Assembly (NCBI RefSeq): GCF_902497745.1
Contig: NZ_CABVHJ010000005.1
Span: 124,001-188,000 of the forward strand
Reading direction: 5' to 3'
Length of the DNA stretch: 64,000 nucleotides
Source: Pseudomonas fluorescens
GTDB lineage: Bacteria; Pseudomonadota; Gammaproteobacteria; Pseudomonadales; Pseudomonadaceae
The position numbers were made by a program, and so were the translations under genes. Shown piece after piece: positions 1 to 7,695 of this stretch (its first letter is position 1; every line of letters starts with the position of its first letter). The notes below the pieces were generated by a model. The model searched no databases. It saw only the letters and a program-made list of their open reading frames with translations, and had not been told where the DNA came from.

Positions 1-254
1 TGACGTTTCGGGAGGGCTAGGGTGAGGGGCTTTTGATCTGTTTCAGAATTTGAGTTCAACACGGTATCGCACGTCGGCGTAGTCCTGCCAAACACCTCGA
101 TCAGTCCCCTCTCCCTCCGGGAGAGGGTTAGGGTGAGGGGCTTTTGATTTATTTCTGAATTTGAGTTCGACTCGGTATTTCACGTCGGCGTAGTTCTCCC
201 AAGCACCTCGATCAGTCCCCTCTCCCTTTGGGAGAGGGTTAGGGTGAGGGGCTG
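1..254. repeat. Tandem extragenic repeat array (family C, about 110-base unit)
   Basis: Two nearly identical units, 31-140 and 141-251, follow each other head to tail, and the end of a third unit lies at 1-30. Each unit ends in a GC-rich palindrome (CCCCTCTCCC...GGGAGAGGG) followed by TTAGGGTGAGGGG. The rest of the unit contains a shared stretch around ACGTCGGCGTAGT and ACCTCGATCAGT. The array probably continues to the left of the window. Single or paired copies of the same palindrome occur at 19455-19488, 19624-19658, 32673-32705 and 32788-32820. No coding potential is seen. Confidence 0.8.
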
Positions 255-629
255 TTAGCTGTGTGGCGGAGGTTGCGGGATTTCGTGGTTATCCAGCACT
301 CGATTCACCGCCAGTTCAGCCAGCATGATGATCTGCTGAATCGCCAGAATCGTCCGTCGTTGCGGCAGGTCGATGTAGGCGGCGATATCGCTGGTCATGA
401 GGCTGGCCTGGGCCAGTGATTCGCAGGCGTGAACCAGCAGGCTTTCGCTGTCCTGTTCCGGGGCGACCTGGAACATGGTGCTGGGTTTGTGGAAGCGCAG
501 GGTTAACGCGTTGGGTTTGAGGTAGTGATCGAGGGCGCGTTCGGCGGCTTCGTGGAATTTCTTCGAGCCGGGGAATTCGTAGGGGGTGGTGTCGTCGGTT
601 TCGGGTGGATTAGGCGTTGGTTTGATCAT
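255..629 (-). CDS. DUF6124/DUF3077-like small hypothetical protein
   Basis: A 124-residue protein of unknown function that resembles small Pseudomonas-specific proteins annotated DUF6124 (formerly grouped with DUF3077). The shared features are an N-terminus beginning MIKPTPNPPETD, a charged segment with HEAAERALDHYL, and a C-terminal helix-rich half ending in RVLDNHE. It has no signal peptide, membrane segment or catalytic motif and is probably a soluble cytoplasmic helical protein. The start has a TGGAG ribosome-binding site about eight bases upstream. It stands alone, in the same direction as the LysR gene at 1011-1979 but separated from it by 381 bases rich in stem-loops. The family link is from memory; the function is unknown. 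Confidence 0.7.
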   Translation of the reverse strand: MIKPTPNPPETDDTTPYEFPGSKKFHEAAERALDHYLKPNALTLRFHKPSTMFQVAPEQDSESLLVHACESLAQASLMTSDIAAYIDLPQRRTILAIQQIIMLAELAVNRVLDNHEIPQPPPHS

Positions 630-1010
630 GGTGAAACTCCATTCGGGATGTGGAGTTCGTCACACACTGCGACCAAGCAGTAGGGTGGCGAACTGTACGC
701 GGGTTGGTCGACCAGGGAATGGAAACCCGGCAGGGCCAAAGCCCTCCCACGCACAGTTCGCCATTAAGCAAGCTGAAAAAGTGCGCCATTCTAAACCCGG
801 ACGACCAAGTCCGGTCGCTGATTCGTCAGCGACACCCAAATCCTAGCCACCGCACTTCCGACGGACAACCGTCAAAACCTGTCGGAAACATCCGCGAAAT
901 CGCCGTTTCTGTAGGCTCTGCCGTAGGCCGTGATCTATTGGTTTTTAAACATCAAGATCAAAAGATCGCAGCCTGCGGCGGCTCCTACAAGTTTCGTGGT
1001 GTGTTGAAAA
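630..1010 (-). other. Structured intergenic segment upstream of the DUF6124-like gene
   Basis: No gene is seen. The segment holds a row of perfect inverted repeats: 686-696 with 753-763 (11-base arms TGGCGAACTGT/ACAGTTCGCCA) enclosing 701-705/724-728 and 732-736/741-745; then 797-802/809-814 (CCGGAC/GTCCGG); then 814-821/826-833 (GTCGCTGA around a TTCG loop); and 857-862/881-886 with an inner 860-864/869-873. It could be a structured 5' leader of the DUF6124-like gene on the minus strand or a separate small RNA. A degenerate family B REP pair follows at 910-989. Confidence 0.55.
910..989. repeat. Family B REP pair (degenerate left arm)
   Basis: The right arm AAAGATCGCAGCCTGCGGC...CTCCTACA is intact. 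The left arm (TGTAGGCTCTGCCGTAGGCC) is a decayed copy of the GTAGGAGCTGCCGCAGGCTGC consensus seen elsewhere in the window. Confidence 0.75.
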
Positions 1011-1979
1011 TCAGTTGGCGACACGCGCGCCGGCGAGGCTGCCGCTTAATTCGTAAGCGGCCAATTCGGCCTGATGCGCCGCCAATATCTCCGGCAACGA
1101 CCCACGCAAATACTCGACCCACGTCTTGATCTTGGCATCCAGATATTGCCGCGACGGGTAGATCGCATACAGGTTCAGCTCTTGCGAGCGGTAGTTCGGC
1201 ATGACCCGCACCAGTGTGCCGTTACGCAAACCTTCGATCGCCGCATACACCGGCAACACGCCCACGCCCATGCCGCTGGTGATCGCGGTTTTCATCGCAT
1301 CGGCGGAGTTCACCAGAAACGGTGAGCTGTTGATGGTGACCATTTCCTGGCCTTCCGGGCCGTCGAAGGCCCATTTTTCCAGGGGGATCACCGGGCTGAC
1401 CAGGCGCAGGCAGGCGTGGTTGAGCAGGTCGCTGGGTTTTTGCGCGGCACCGTTGGCTTTCACGTAGGCCGGCGAGGCGCAGACGATGCTGTAGGTGATG
1501 CCCAGCCGTTGCGAAACAAAACCCGAATCCGGCAACTCGCTGGCGAGCACGATGGACACGTCGTAGCCCTCGTCGAGCAGGTCCGGTACGCGGTTGGCCA
1601 GGGTCAGGTCGAAGGTGACGTCCGGGTGGGTCTTGCGGTAGCGGGCGATGGCGTCGATGACGAAGTGCTGACCGATGCCGGTCATGGTGTGCACTTTCAA
1701 TTGCCCGGCCGGGCGCGCGTGGGCGTCGCTGGCTTCGGCTTCGGCCTCTTCGACGTAGGCCAGGATCTGTTCGCAGCGCAGCAGGTAGCGCTTGCCCGCC
1801 TCGGTCAGTGCGATGCGCCGCGTGGTGCGGTTGAGCAAGCGGGTTTGCAGGTGGGCTTCCAGGTTGGAGACCGCGCGCGAGACGTTGGCGGTGGTGGTAT
1901 CGAGTTGCACGGCAGCGGCGGTGAAGCTGCCGGCTTCGGCGACACAACTGAAGGCGCGCATGTTTTGCAAAGTGTCCAT
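1011..1979 (-). CDS. LysR-family transcriptional regulator
   Basis: A 322-residue LysR regulator. An N-terminal winged helix-turn-helix (residues about 1-60, with AGSFTAAAVQLDTTTANVSR and the NRTTRRIALTEAG wing) precedes a periplasmic-binding-protein-like effector domain (about 90-300). It is divergent from the NodT-FUSC-DUF1656-HlyD efflux operon that starts at 2274, the arrangement of AaeR and similar regulators next to aromatic-acid efflux pumps, so local control of that operon is the likely role. The effector cannot be read from the sequence. The start ATG at 1977-1979 has a GGGAG-type site upstream. The C-terminal tail after the effector domain is about 25 residues long and Ala-rich. Confidence 0.9.
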   Translation of the reverse strand: MDTLQNMRAFSCVAEAGSFTAAAVQLDTTTANVSRAVSNLEAHLQTRLLNRTTRRIALTEAGKRYLLRCEQILAYVEEAEAEASDAHARPAGQLKVHTMTGIGQHFVIDAIARYRKTHPDVTFDLTLANRVPDLLDEGYDVSIVLASELPDSGFVSQRLGITYSIVCASPAYVKANGAAQKPSDLLNHACLRLVSPVIPLEKWAFDGPEGQEMVTINSSPFLVNSADAMKTAITSGMGVGVLPVYAAIEGLRNGTLVRVMPNYRSQELNLYAIYPSRQYLDAKIKTWVEYLRGSLPEILAAHQAELAAYELSGSLAGARVAN

Positions 1980-2020
1980 GGGGTGCTCTCAAGGGAGATG
2001 GCAAATTGTGACACGAAGTT

Positions 2021-2039
2021 TCGGGGGCGAGACCCCCGA
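2021..2039. promoter_or_regulatory. Short perfect inverted repeat in the LysR/NodT divergent region
   Basis: TCGGGGG (2021-2027) and CCCCCGA (2033-2039) are separated by five bases. It lies about 40 bases upstream of the LysR start, so it could be an operator or a hairpin in the LysR leader. No known site was recognised. Confidence 0.35.
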
Positions 2040-2130
2040 CTTAGGGATTATCTCGTTAACCGTAACAAAGATTCACAGAAATCCCAGCTTATCGCCGTTC
2101 GAGGCGCCCCCTAGAATTGCGCCGATCCAA

Positions 2131-2229
2131 TGTAGGAGCTGCCGCAGGCTGCGATCTTTTGATTTTGTTTTAAGGGAATCAAGATCAACAGATCGTCCGA
2201 ACGCGGCACGAGCCTCCGGCAGCTCCTAC
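2131..2229. repeat. Family B REP pair
   Basis: The left arm TGTAGGAGCTGCCGCAGGCT is intact. The right arm is altered and longer (GATCGTCCGAACGCGGCACG, then CTCCGGCAGCTCCTAC). It sits between the LysR gene and the efflux operon, upstream of the NodT start. Confidence 0.75.
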
Positions 2230-2273
2230 CGGAAACAAGCCCCGCCTTATCCTCTTCTCAGGAATTCGCAGCT

Positions 2274-3773
2274 GTGCCGCGTCGCATCAACAGAGCGCTT
2301 TTGCCGCTCAGTGTTCTGGCTTTTACCCTGGGTCTTGGCGGCTGCATCTCAACGGACGGAATTGCCCCGCAGGGCAACGCATTGGAGGCCAATACACTGG
2401 CCACCGACGACGCCATTGCCCACGCCGCCCGTGACGCCAACTGGCCCACCGCGCAGTGGTGGCAAGCCTACGGTGACCCGCAACTCAATCGCTGGATCGA
2501 CCTCGCCGTGCAGGGCAGCCCAACAATGGCCATGGCCGCCGCGCGAGTACGTCAAGCCAAAGCCATGGCCGGTGTCGCCGAAGCCGCCGAGTCGTTGCAG
2601 ATCAATGGCGAGTCGACCCTCAAACGCCACAACTGGCCGACCGATCAGTTCTACGGCCCCGGCGAGCTGGCCAACACCACGACTTGGGATAACAACGCGG
2701 CGCTCGGCTTCAGCTACGCCCTCGACCTCTGGGGCCGTGAAAGCAATGCCAGTGAGCGGGCGGTGGATCTGGCGCACATGAGCGCGGCCGAGGCGCGATT
2801 GGCGCAGCTCGAATTGCAGAACAACATCGTGCGCGCCTACATCGAACTGTCGCTGCATTACGCGCAGCGCGACATCGTCGCGGCGACGCTCAAGCAGCAG
2901 CAACAGATTCTCGATCTGGCGCAGAAGCGCTTGAACGGCGGGATCGGCACGCACTTCGAAGTCAGCCAAGCCGAAACGCCGCTGCCGGAAACCCATCGCC
3001 AGCTCGATGCGCTGGACGAAGAAATCGCCCTCAGCCGCAACCAGATCGCCGCACTCGCCGGCAAAGGGCCGGGGGCGGGTGCGCAATTGCAGCGTCCGAC
3101 ACTGTCCCTCGGTGCTGCGCTGAAACTGCCGTCGGCATTGCCCGCCGAACTGCTCGGCCAACGTCCCGATGTGGTTGCCAGTCGCTGGCAAGTGGCGGCG
3201 CAGGCGCGCGGTATCGACGTGGCGCATGCCGGGTTTTACCCCAACGTCGATCTGGTTGGCAGTCTCGGTTACATGGCCACCGGCGGTGGCGCGCTGGAGT
3301 TTTTGACCGGCAAGAAACTCAACTACAACGTCGGCCCGGCGATCTCGCTACCGATCTTCGACGGTGGGCGTTTGCGTGCCGAACTCGGTGAAGCCTCCGC
3401 CGGTTACGACATCGCCGTGGCGCATTACAACCAGACGCTGGTGAATGCGCTGAAGAACATCTCCGACCAGTTGATCCGCCGCGAGTCGATGGACAAGCAG
3501 CAAGGTTTTGCCGCCGAGTCGGTGGCCACGGCGCAGAAGACCTACGACATCGCGATGATCGCTTATCAGCGCGGCCTCACCGATTACCTCAACGTGCTCA
3601 ATGCGCAGACGTTGCTGTTCAAACAGCAGCAAGTGCAGCAGCAGGTGCAGGCGGCGCGGTTGAGTGCGCATGCGGAGTTGGTGACTGCGCTGGGCGGTGG
3701 CCTCGGGGCCGGCAACGACGTACCGACGGCCGAGAAAACCCAAGCGCCGAAAACCCCGGCACTCCTGCATTGA
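2274..3773 (+). CDS. NodT-family outer-membrane efflux lipoprotein (OprM-like)
   Basis: A 499-residue outer-membrane channel of a tripartite efflux pump. An N-terminal lipoprotein signal ends in the lipobox LGGC with Cys24 as the lipidated residue. Two outer-membrane-efflux (TolC-type) repeats follow, with the typical QRPDVVASRWQVAAQARG segment near the middle and AYQRGLTDYLNVLNAQ near the end. The GTG start at 2274 is chosen because AGGAA lies nine bases upstream. It is the first gene of a unit with the FUSC, DUF1656 and HlyD genes downstream. A 90-base REPIN separates it from the FUSC gene. The substrate is not evident; hydroxylated aromatic acids or drugs are plausible. Confidence 0.9.
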   Translation: MPRRINRALLPLSVLAFTLGLGGCISTDGIAPQGNALEANTLATDDAIAHAARDANWPTAQWWQAYGDPQLNRWIDLAVQGSPTMAMAAARVRQAKAMAGVAEAAESLQINGESTLKRHNWPTDQFYGPGELANTTTWDNNAALGFSYALDLWGRESNASERAVDLAHMSAAEARLAQLELQNNIVRAYIELSLHYAQRDIVAATLKQQQQILDLAQKRLNGGIGTHFEVSQAETPLPETHRQLDALDEEIALSRNQIAALAGKGPGAGAQLQRPTLSLGAALKLPSALPAELLGQRPDVVASRWQVAAQARGIDVAHAGFYPNVDLVGSLGYMATGGGALEFLTGKKLNYNVGPAISLPIFDGGRLRAELGEASAGYDIAVAHYNQTLVNALKNISDQLIRRESMDKQQGFAAESVATAQKTYDIAMIAYQRGLTDYLNVLNAQTLLFKQQQVQQQVQAARLSAHAELVTALGGGLGAGNDVPTAEKTQAPKTPALLH

Positions 3774-3786
3774 ACACACAACCCAA

Positions 3787-3876
3787 TGTGGGAGCGAGCC
3801 TGCTCGCGAAAGCGGTTTATCAGTCGACATCAATGTTGAATATGAAAGCGCATTCGCGAGCAGGCTCGCTCCCACA
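3787..3876. repeat. Family A REPIN, 90 bases
   Basis: Two inverted arms, TGTGGGAGCGAGCCTGCTCG and its complement ending CTCGCTCCCACA, flank a variable core. It is the same length as the copies at 15795, 26735, 40211, 51262 and 56704. It lies between nodT-type and FUSC genes in one operon and may stabilise or attenuate the transcript. Confidence 0.9.
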
Positions 3877-3915
3877 GGTTCTGCGACCAGACCGAATCTC
3901 ATTGAGCACATTTGA

Positions 3916-6108
3916 ATGACTCCCTTGCCCGCACCTCTGCGCTGGCTCTACTCCCTGGAATGGCGCCGCGGTTTCTTCGACTGGGCGCGCAGCGATGGCG
4001 TGACCTGGGTTTACATCTTCAAGGTGTTGATCGCCGCATTCCTCACGCTGTGGCTGGCCATGCGCCTGGAACTGCCGCAACCGCGTACTGCGATGATCAC
4101 CGTGTTCATCGTCATGCAGCCGCAGAGCGGCCAGGTGTTCGCCAAGAGTTTCTATCGCTTCCTCGGCACGCTGGCCGGGTCGGCGATGATGGTCACGCTG
4201 ATCGCGTTGTTTGCGCAGAACACCGAACTGTTCCTTGGCTCGCTGGCGATCTGGGTCGGCATCTGCTCGGCCGGTGCTGCACGTTGCCGCAACTTCCGAG
4301 CGTACGGTTTTGTCCTCGCTGGCTATACCGCGGCGATGGTCGGGCTGCCGGCGCTGGCGCACCCGGACGGCGCATTCATGGCGGCGGTGTGGCGAGTGCT
4401 GGAAATCTCGCTGGGGATTCTCTGCTCGACCCTGGTCAGCGCCGCGATCCTGCCGCAAACCGCCAGCGCCGCCATGCGCAACGCCTTGTATCAGCGCTTC
4501 GGCGTGTTCGCGCTGTTCGTTACCGATGGCCTGCGCGGGCGCAGCAAAGCCGAGTCTTTCGAAGCGAGCAACGTGCGTTTTATCGCCGAAGCCGTGGGGC
4601 TGGAAGGGCTGCGCAGCGTGACCGTATTCGAAGACCCGCACATGCGTCGGCGCAATGGTCGATTGAGTCGTTTGAACAGCGAGTTCATGGGCATCACCAC
4701 GCGCTTCAACGCCCTGCATCAATTGCTCGAACGCCTGCGCGGCAACGGCGAAGAGCACGTTGTCGCCGCGATCAGACCGGGTCTGCAGGATCTCGCCGAA
4801 GTGCTCGACGGCTTCAGTGGTCGCGCCCTGACCAGCCCGGATGCCGCGCGCTTGGCGACAGCGCTGGCGAGCTACAAGGAAGGCCTGCCGGCTCGCGTGC
4901 GCAGCCTGCGCGCAATCTTCCAGGACACCGAGCCAAGCGAAGCCGAACAACTGGATTTCCACACCGCGTACGAGTTGCTCTATCGCTTCGTCGATGATTT
5001 GCACAGTTATGCACAGACTCACGCTTCGCTAGCCGATCACCGCCACGAACGCGAGCGCTGGGATGAACCGTTCACCCCGCAAACCAACTGGTGGGCCGCT
5101 GCGGCATCAGGCATACGCGCCTCGTTCATTCTGGTGGTGCTCGGCAGCTACTGGGTCGCCACCGCGTGGCCAAGCGGCGCGACGATGACCCTGATCGCCG
5201 CCGCGACCGTGGGCCTTTCGGCGGCCACACCAAACCCGAAACGCATGGCGTTCCAAATGGCCTGCGGCACCTTCCTCGGTGCCCTGATCGGCTTCGTCGA
5301 GATGTTTTTCATCTTCCCGTGGATCGACGGTTTTCCATTGCTGTGCGTGATGCTCGCGCCAGTGATCGTGCTCGGCTCGTTCCTCACCTCGCGCCCGCAA
5401 TATGCCGGTGTCGGCCTCGGTTTGCTGATCTTCTTCAGCACCGGTTCAGTGCCCGACAACCTGACCATCTACAACCCTTACACCTTTATCAACGACTACA
5501 TTGCCATGGTCATGGGCATGTTGGTCTGCGCGGCGGCGGGGGCGATTATTCTGCCGCCGAACAGTCGCTGGTTATGGAAGCGCCTGGAACAGGATCTGCG
5601 CGGGCAAGTGGTCTACGCGATCAGCGGCAAACTCAAAGGCTTGGCCTCGAGTTTCGAGAGTCGAACCCGCGATCTGCTGCATCAGGCCTACGGTCTGGCG
5701 GCCGGGCAGCCGAAAGTGCAGAAGAACCTGTTGCGCTGGATGTTTGTGGTGCTCGAAGTCGGCCACGCGATCATCGAGTTGCGCAAGGAACAGGCGATCT
5801 TGCCAGTGCACCCGGCCTATGCCGAATCGCAGCCGTGGCGCCAGGCGATCCGCGTGATGGGCCGTGCGCTGGTGCGACTGTTCCTGCAACCGAACTCCAG
5901 CAATCTCGAGCGCGCACTGGTCGCGGTCGACCATGCGATCAGCCGTGTTGCGGCCACCGATGAACCGTTCGCGCCGCACTTCGATACCTCGGCGTTGCGG
6001 CGGGTGAAGAGTTATCTGCACTTCATCCGCACCTCGTTGCTCGATCCGCAATCACCGCTCGCTGCCTACGCCATCGCCAAGCCCGAAGGAATTGCCCATG
6101 CCTCGTGA
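3916..6108 (+). CDS. FUSC/AaeB-family inner-membrane efflux protein
   Basis: A 730-residue membrane protein of the fusaric-acid-resistance/AaeB family. It has the family's two-fold layout: an N-terminal membrane block (residues about 25-180, including FIVMQPQSGQVFAKSFYRFL), a long cytoplasmic helical region (about 180-390), a second membrane block (about 395-540, with NPKRMAFQMACGTFLGALIG) and a C-terminal cytoplasmic tail. Together with the DUF1656 and HlyD proteins encoded just downstream it would form an aromatic-carboxylate type pump feeding the NodT channel. The stop codon overlaps the start of the DUF1656 gene by 11 bases, so the two are likely translationally coupled. Confidence 0.9.
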   Translation: MTPLPAPLRWLYSLEWRRGFFDWARSDGVTWVYIFKVLIAAFLTLWLAMRLELPQPRTAMITVFIVMQPQSGQVFAKSFYRFLGTLAGSAMMVTLIALFAQNTELFLGSLAIWVGICSAGAARCRNFRAYGFVLAGYTAAMVGLPALAHPDGAFMAAVWRVLEISLGILCSTLVSAAILPQTASAAMRNALYQRFGVFALFVTDGLRGRSKAESFEASNVRFIAEAVGLEGLRSVTVFEDPHMRRRNGRLSRLNSEFMGITTRFNALHQLLERLRGNGEEHVVAAIRPGLQDLAEVLDGFSGRALTSPDAARLATALASYKEGLPARVRSLRAIFQDTEPSEAEQLDFHTAYELLYRFVDDLHSYAQTHASLADHRHERERWDEPFTPQTNWWAAAASGIRASFILVVLGSYWVATAWPSGATMTLIAAATVGLSAATPNPKRMAFQMACGTFLGALIGFVEMFFIFPWIDGFPLLCVMLAPVIVLGSFLTSRPQYAGVGLGLLIFFSTGSVPDNLTIYNPYTFINDYIAMVMGMLVCAAAGAIILPPNSRWLWKRLEQDLRGQVVYAISGKLKGLASSFESRTRDLLHQAYGLAAGQPKVQKNLLRWMFVVLEVGHAIIELRKEQAILPVHPAYAESQPWRQAIRVMGRALVRLFLQPNSSNLERALVAVDHAISRVAATDEPFAPHFDTSALRRVKSYLHFIRTSLLDPQSPLAAYAIAKPEGIAHAS

Positions 6109-6298
6109 AATCGCCTTCCACGGCGTGTACATGCCGACCATGACCCTGATGTTTTTCATTGCTGCGGCGCTGGCCTGGGCGGTGGATCGTTTTTTGTCCG
6201 GGTTCGATCTGTACCGCTTCTTCTGGCACCCGGCGCTGCTGCGTCTGAGTCTGTTTACCTGTCTGTTCGGCGCCATGGCGCTGACTGTCTACCGTTGA
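6098..6298 (+). CDS. DUF1656 small membrane protein (AaeX-like)
   Basis: A 66-residue protein with two predicted membrane helices (about residues 10-32 and 45-65). The N-terminal motif PREIAFHGVYMPTM is characteristic of DUF1656/AaeX proteins, which sit between the FUSC and HlyD subunits of this pump type. The ATG at 6098 has GAAGGA seven bases upstream and overlaps the end of the FUSC gene by 11 bases. A TTG two codons earlier is less likely. It is followed ten bases later by the HlyD gene. Its exact role in the pump is not known. Confidence 0.85.
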   Translation: MPREIAFHGVYMPTMTLMFFIAAALAWAVDRFLSGFDLYRFFWHPALLRLSLFTCLFGAMALTVYR

Positions 6299-6308
6299 GA
6301 ACGATCTG

Positions 6309-7175
6309 ATGAAAAAGTTTTTCAGCCTGCTCGCAACCCTGCTGGTGCTGGCCCTGGCGCTGTGGATCGGCCGCACGTTGTGGGAGCACTACATGAACAC
6401 GCCGTGGACCCGCGACGGCCGCGTGCGTGCCGATATCATCAACGTCGCCGCCGACGTCACCGGTGAAGTGATCGACGTGCCGGTGCGCGACAACCAACTG
6501 GTGAAGAAGGGTGATTTGCTTATGCAGATCGACCCCGAGCACTACCGCATTGCGGTGAAACAGGCGCAGTCGCTGGTCGCTTCGCGCAAGTCGACGTGGG
6601 AGATGCGCAAGGTCAACGCCCACCGCCGCGCCGACCTCGACAACCTGGTGATCTCCAAGGAAAACCGCGACGACGCCAGCAACATCGCCGACGCCGCCCT
6701 GGCCGATTACCAACATGCGCAAGCGCAACTGGAAGCGGCCGAACTCAACCTCAAACGCACCGAAGTGCGCGCGGCGGTCGACGGTTACGTGACCAACCTC
6801 AACGTTCATCGCGGTGACTATGCGCGCATCGGCGAGGCGAAAATGGCCGTGGTCGACATGAACTCGTTCTGGGTTTATGGCTTTTTCGAAGAGACCAAAC
6901 TGCCCCACGTCAAAGTGGGCGACAAGGCCGACATGCAGTTGATGAGCGGCGAAGTCTTGAAGGGCCACGTGGAAAGCATTTCCCGCGGCATCTATGACCG
7001 CGACAACCCGGAAAGCCGCGAACTGATCGCCGATGTGAATCCGACGTTCAACTGGGTGCGGTTGGCGCAGCGGGTGCCGGTGCGGATTCATATTGATGAA
7101 GTGCCTGAAGGCGTGTTGCTGGCGGCGGGGATTACCTGCACGGTGGTGGTGAATCAGAGCACGGTGGATAACTGA
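6309..7175 (+). CDS. HlyD-family periplasmic adaptor (AaeA/EmrA-like)
   Basis: A 288-residue membrane-fusion protein of the efflux pump. A single N-terminal membrane helix (about residues 5-24) is followed by a barrel-sandwich/lipoyl half (TRDGRVRADIINVAADVTGE), a short alpha-helical hairpin (about 85-140) and beta-barrel segments ending near residue 285. Length and motifs match AaeA-type adaptors. The start ATG is ten bases after the DUF1656 stop. It is the last gene of the efflux operon; a tail-to-tail REP pair follows at 7193-7258. Confidence 0.9.
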   Translation: MKKFFSLLATLLVLALALWIGRTLWEHYMNTPWTRDGRVRADIINVAADVTGEVIDVPVRDNQLVKKGDLLMQIDPEHYRIAVKQAQSLVASRKSTWEMRKVNAHRRADLDNLVISKENRDDASNIADAALADYQHAQAQLEAAELNLKRTEVRAAVDGYVTNLNVHRGDYARIGEAKMAVVDMNSFWVYGFFEETKLPHVKVGDKADMQLMSGEVLKGHVESISRGIYDRDNPESRELIADVNPTFNWVRLAQRVPVRIHIDEVPEGVLLAAGITCTVVVNQSTVDN

Positions 7176-7192
7176 CAGACCGTGTCGCTCCT

Positions 7193-7258
7193 TTCGCGAG
7201 CAGGCTCGCTCCCACAGAGGTCATGCATTTCAAATGTGGGAGCGAGCCTGCTCGCGAA
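7193..7258. repeat. Family A REP pair, tail-to-tail
   Basis: TTCGCGAGCAGGCTCGCTCC (from 7193) and the complementary GGAGCGAGCCTGCTCGCGAA (to 7258) face each other across a short spacer, the opposite arrangement to the 90-base copies. It lies between the convergent ends of the HlyD gene and the DUF4440-like gene. Confidence 0.85.
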
Positions 7259-7296
7259 TGGGGGCGACTCGGTATTTCCAGACTGATAACGAGCAA

Positions 7297-7695
7297 TCAC
7301 TCAGCGCAAAACGTCTCCTGCAAATGCAGCCAGAACACCCGCCCGGATTCGAGTTTTTCAAACACCACCGTCGAGCGCCGATCCGTGTGCACACCGCTCG
7401 CGTCGCTCTGCTGCTCGCGGTAACTCACGGTCGCGCCACGCTGATGCAGGGCAATCACGCGTAACTCACTGAGCTGGATTCTGAAACCTTTCTTCTGCCC
7501 CCCTGCGGTTTGGAACAGCAGGCGCAAGGCATCGACATCCAGCGCTCGGCCCAACGGCGTCACCATGGAAAAACGCGGTGAAAAACGCGCCAGCAATCGC
7601 TGCAGCGCGGCGTCATCTTCTTCTACGGCAAACCATCGTTCGATGGCTTCGTGCGCCTTGATCACTTCGTCCAGGTAGGGCGTGGCGTCGTTCAT
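7297..7695 (-). CDS. NTF2-like (DUF4440-type) protein
   Basis: A 132-residue cytoplasmic protein with the layout of the SnoaL/DUF4440 NTF2-like fold: an N-terminal helix pair (EVIKAHEAIERWFA) followed by curved-sheet strands around FSMVTPLG, VIALHQRGATVSYRE and VFWLHLQETFC. Catalytic residues cannot be assigned. Its start codon overlaps the stop of the upstream MFS gene as ATGA, so the two are probably translated together. A role in modifying or sensing a compound handled by the MFS transporter is only an inference from this coupling. Confidence 0.7.
   Translation of the reverse strand: MNDATPYLDEVIKAHEAIERWFAVEEDDAALQRLLARFSPRFSMVTPLGRALDVDALRLLFQTAGGQKKGFRIQLSELRVIALHQRGATVSYREQQSDASGVHTDRRSTVVFEKLESGRVFWLHLQETFCAE

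Noticed and set aside
650..1129. A 159-codon plus-strand frame between the DUF6124-like and LysR genes.
   Set aside because: It runs through stem-loops and a REP pair and into the antisense of the LysR gene; the translation has no protein-like character.
7223..7464. Short plus-strand frames beginning in the REP pair after the HlyD gene.
   Set aside because: They begin with REP-encoded residues of the CGSEPARE type, a frequent artefact of these repeats, and are antisense to the NTF2-like gene.
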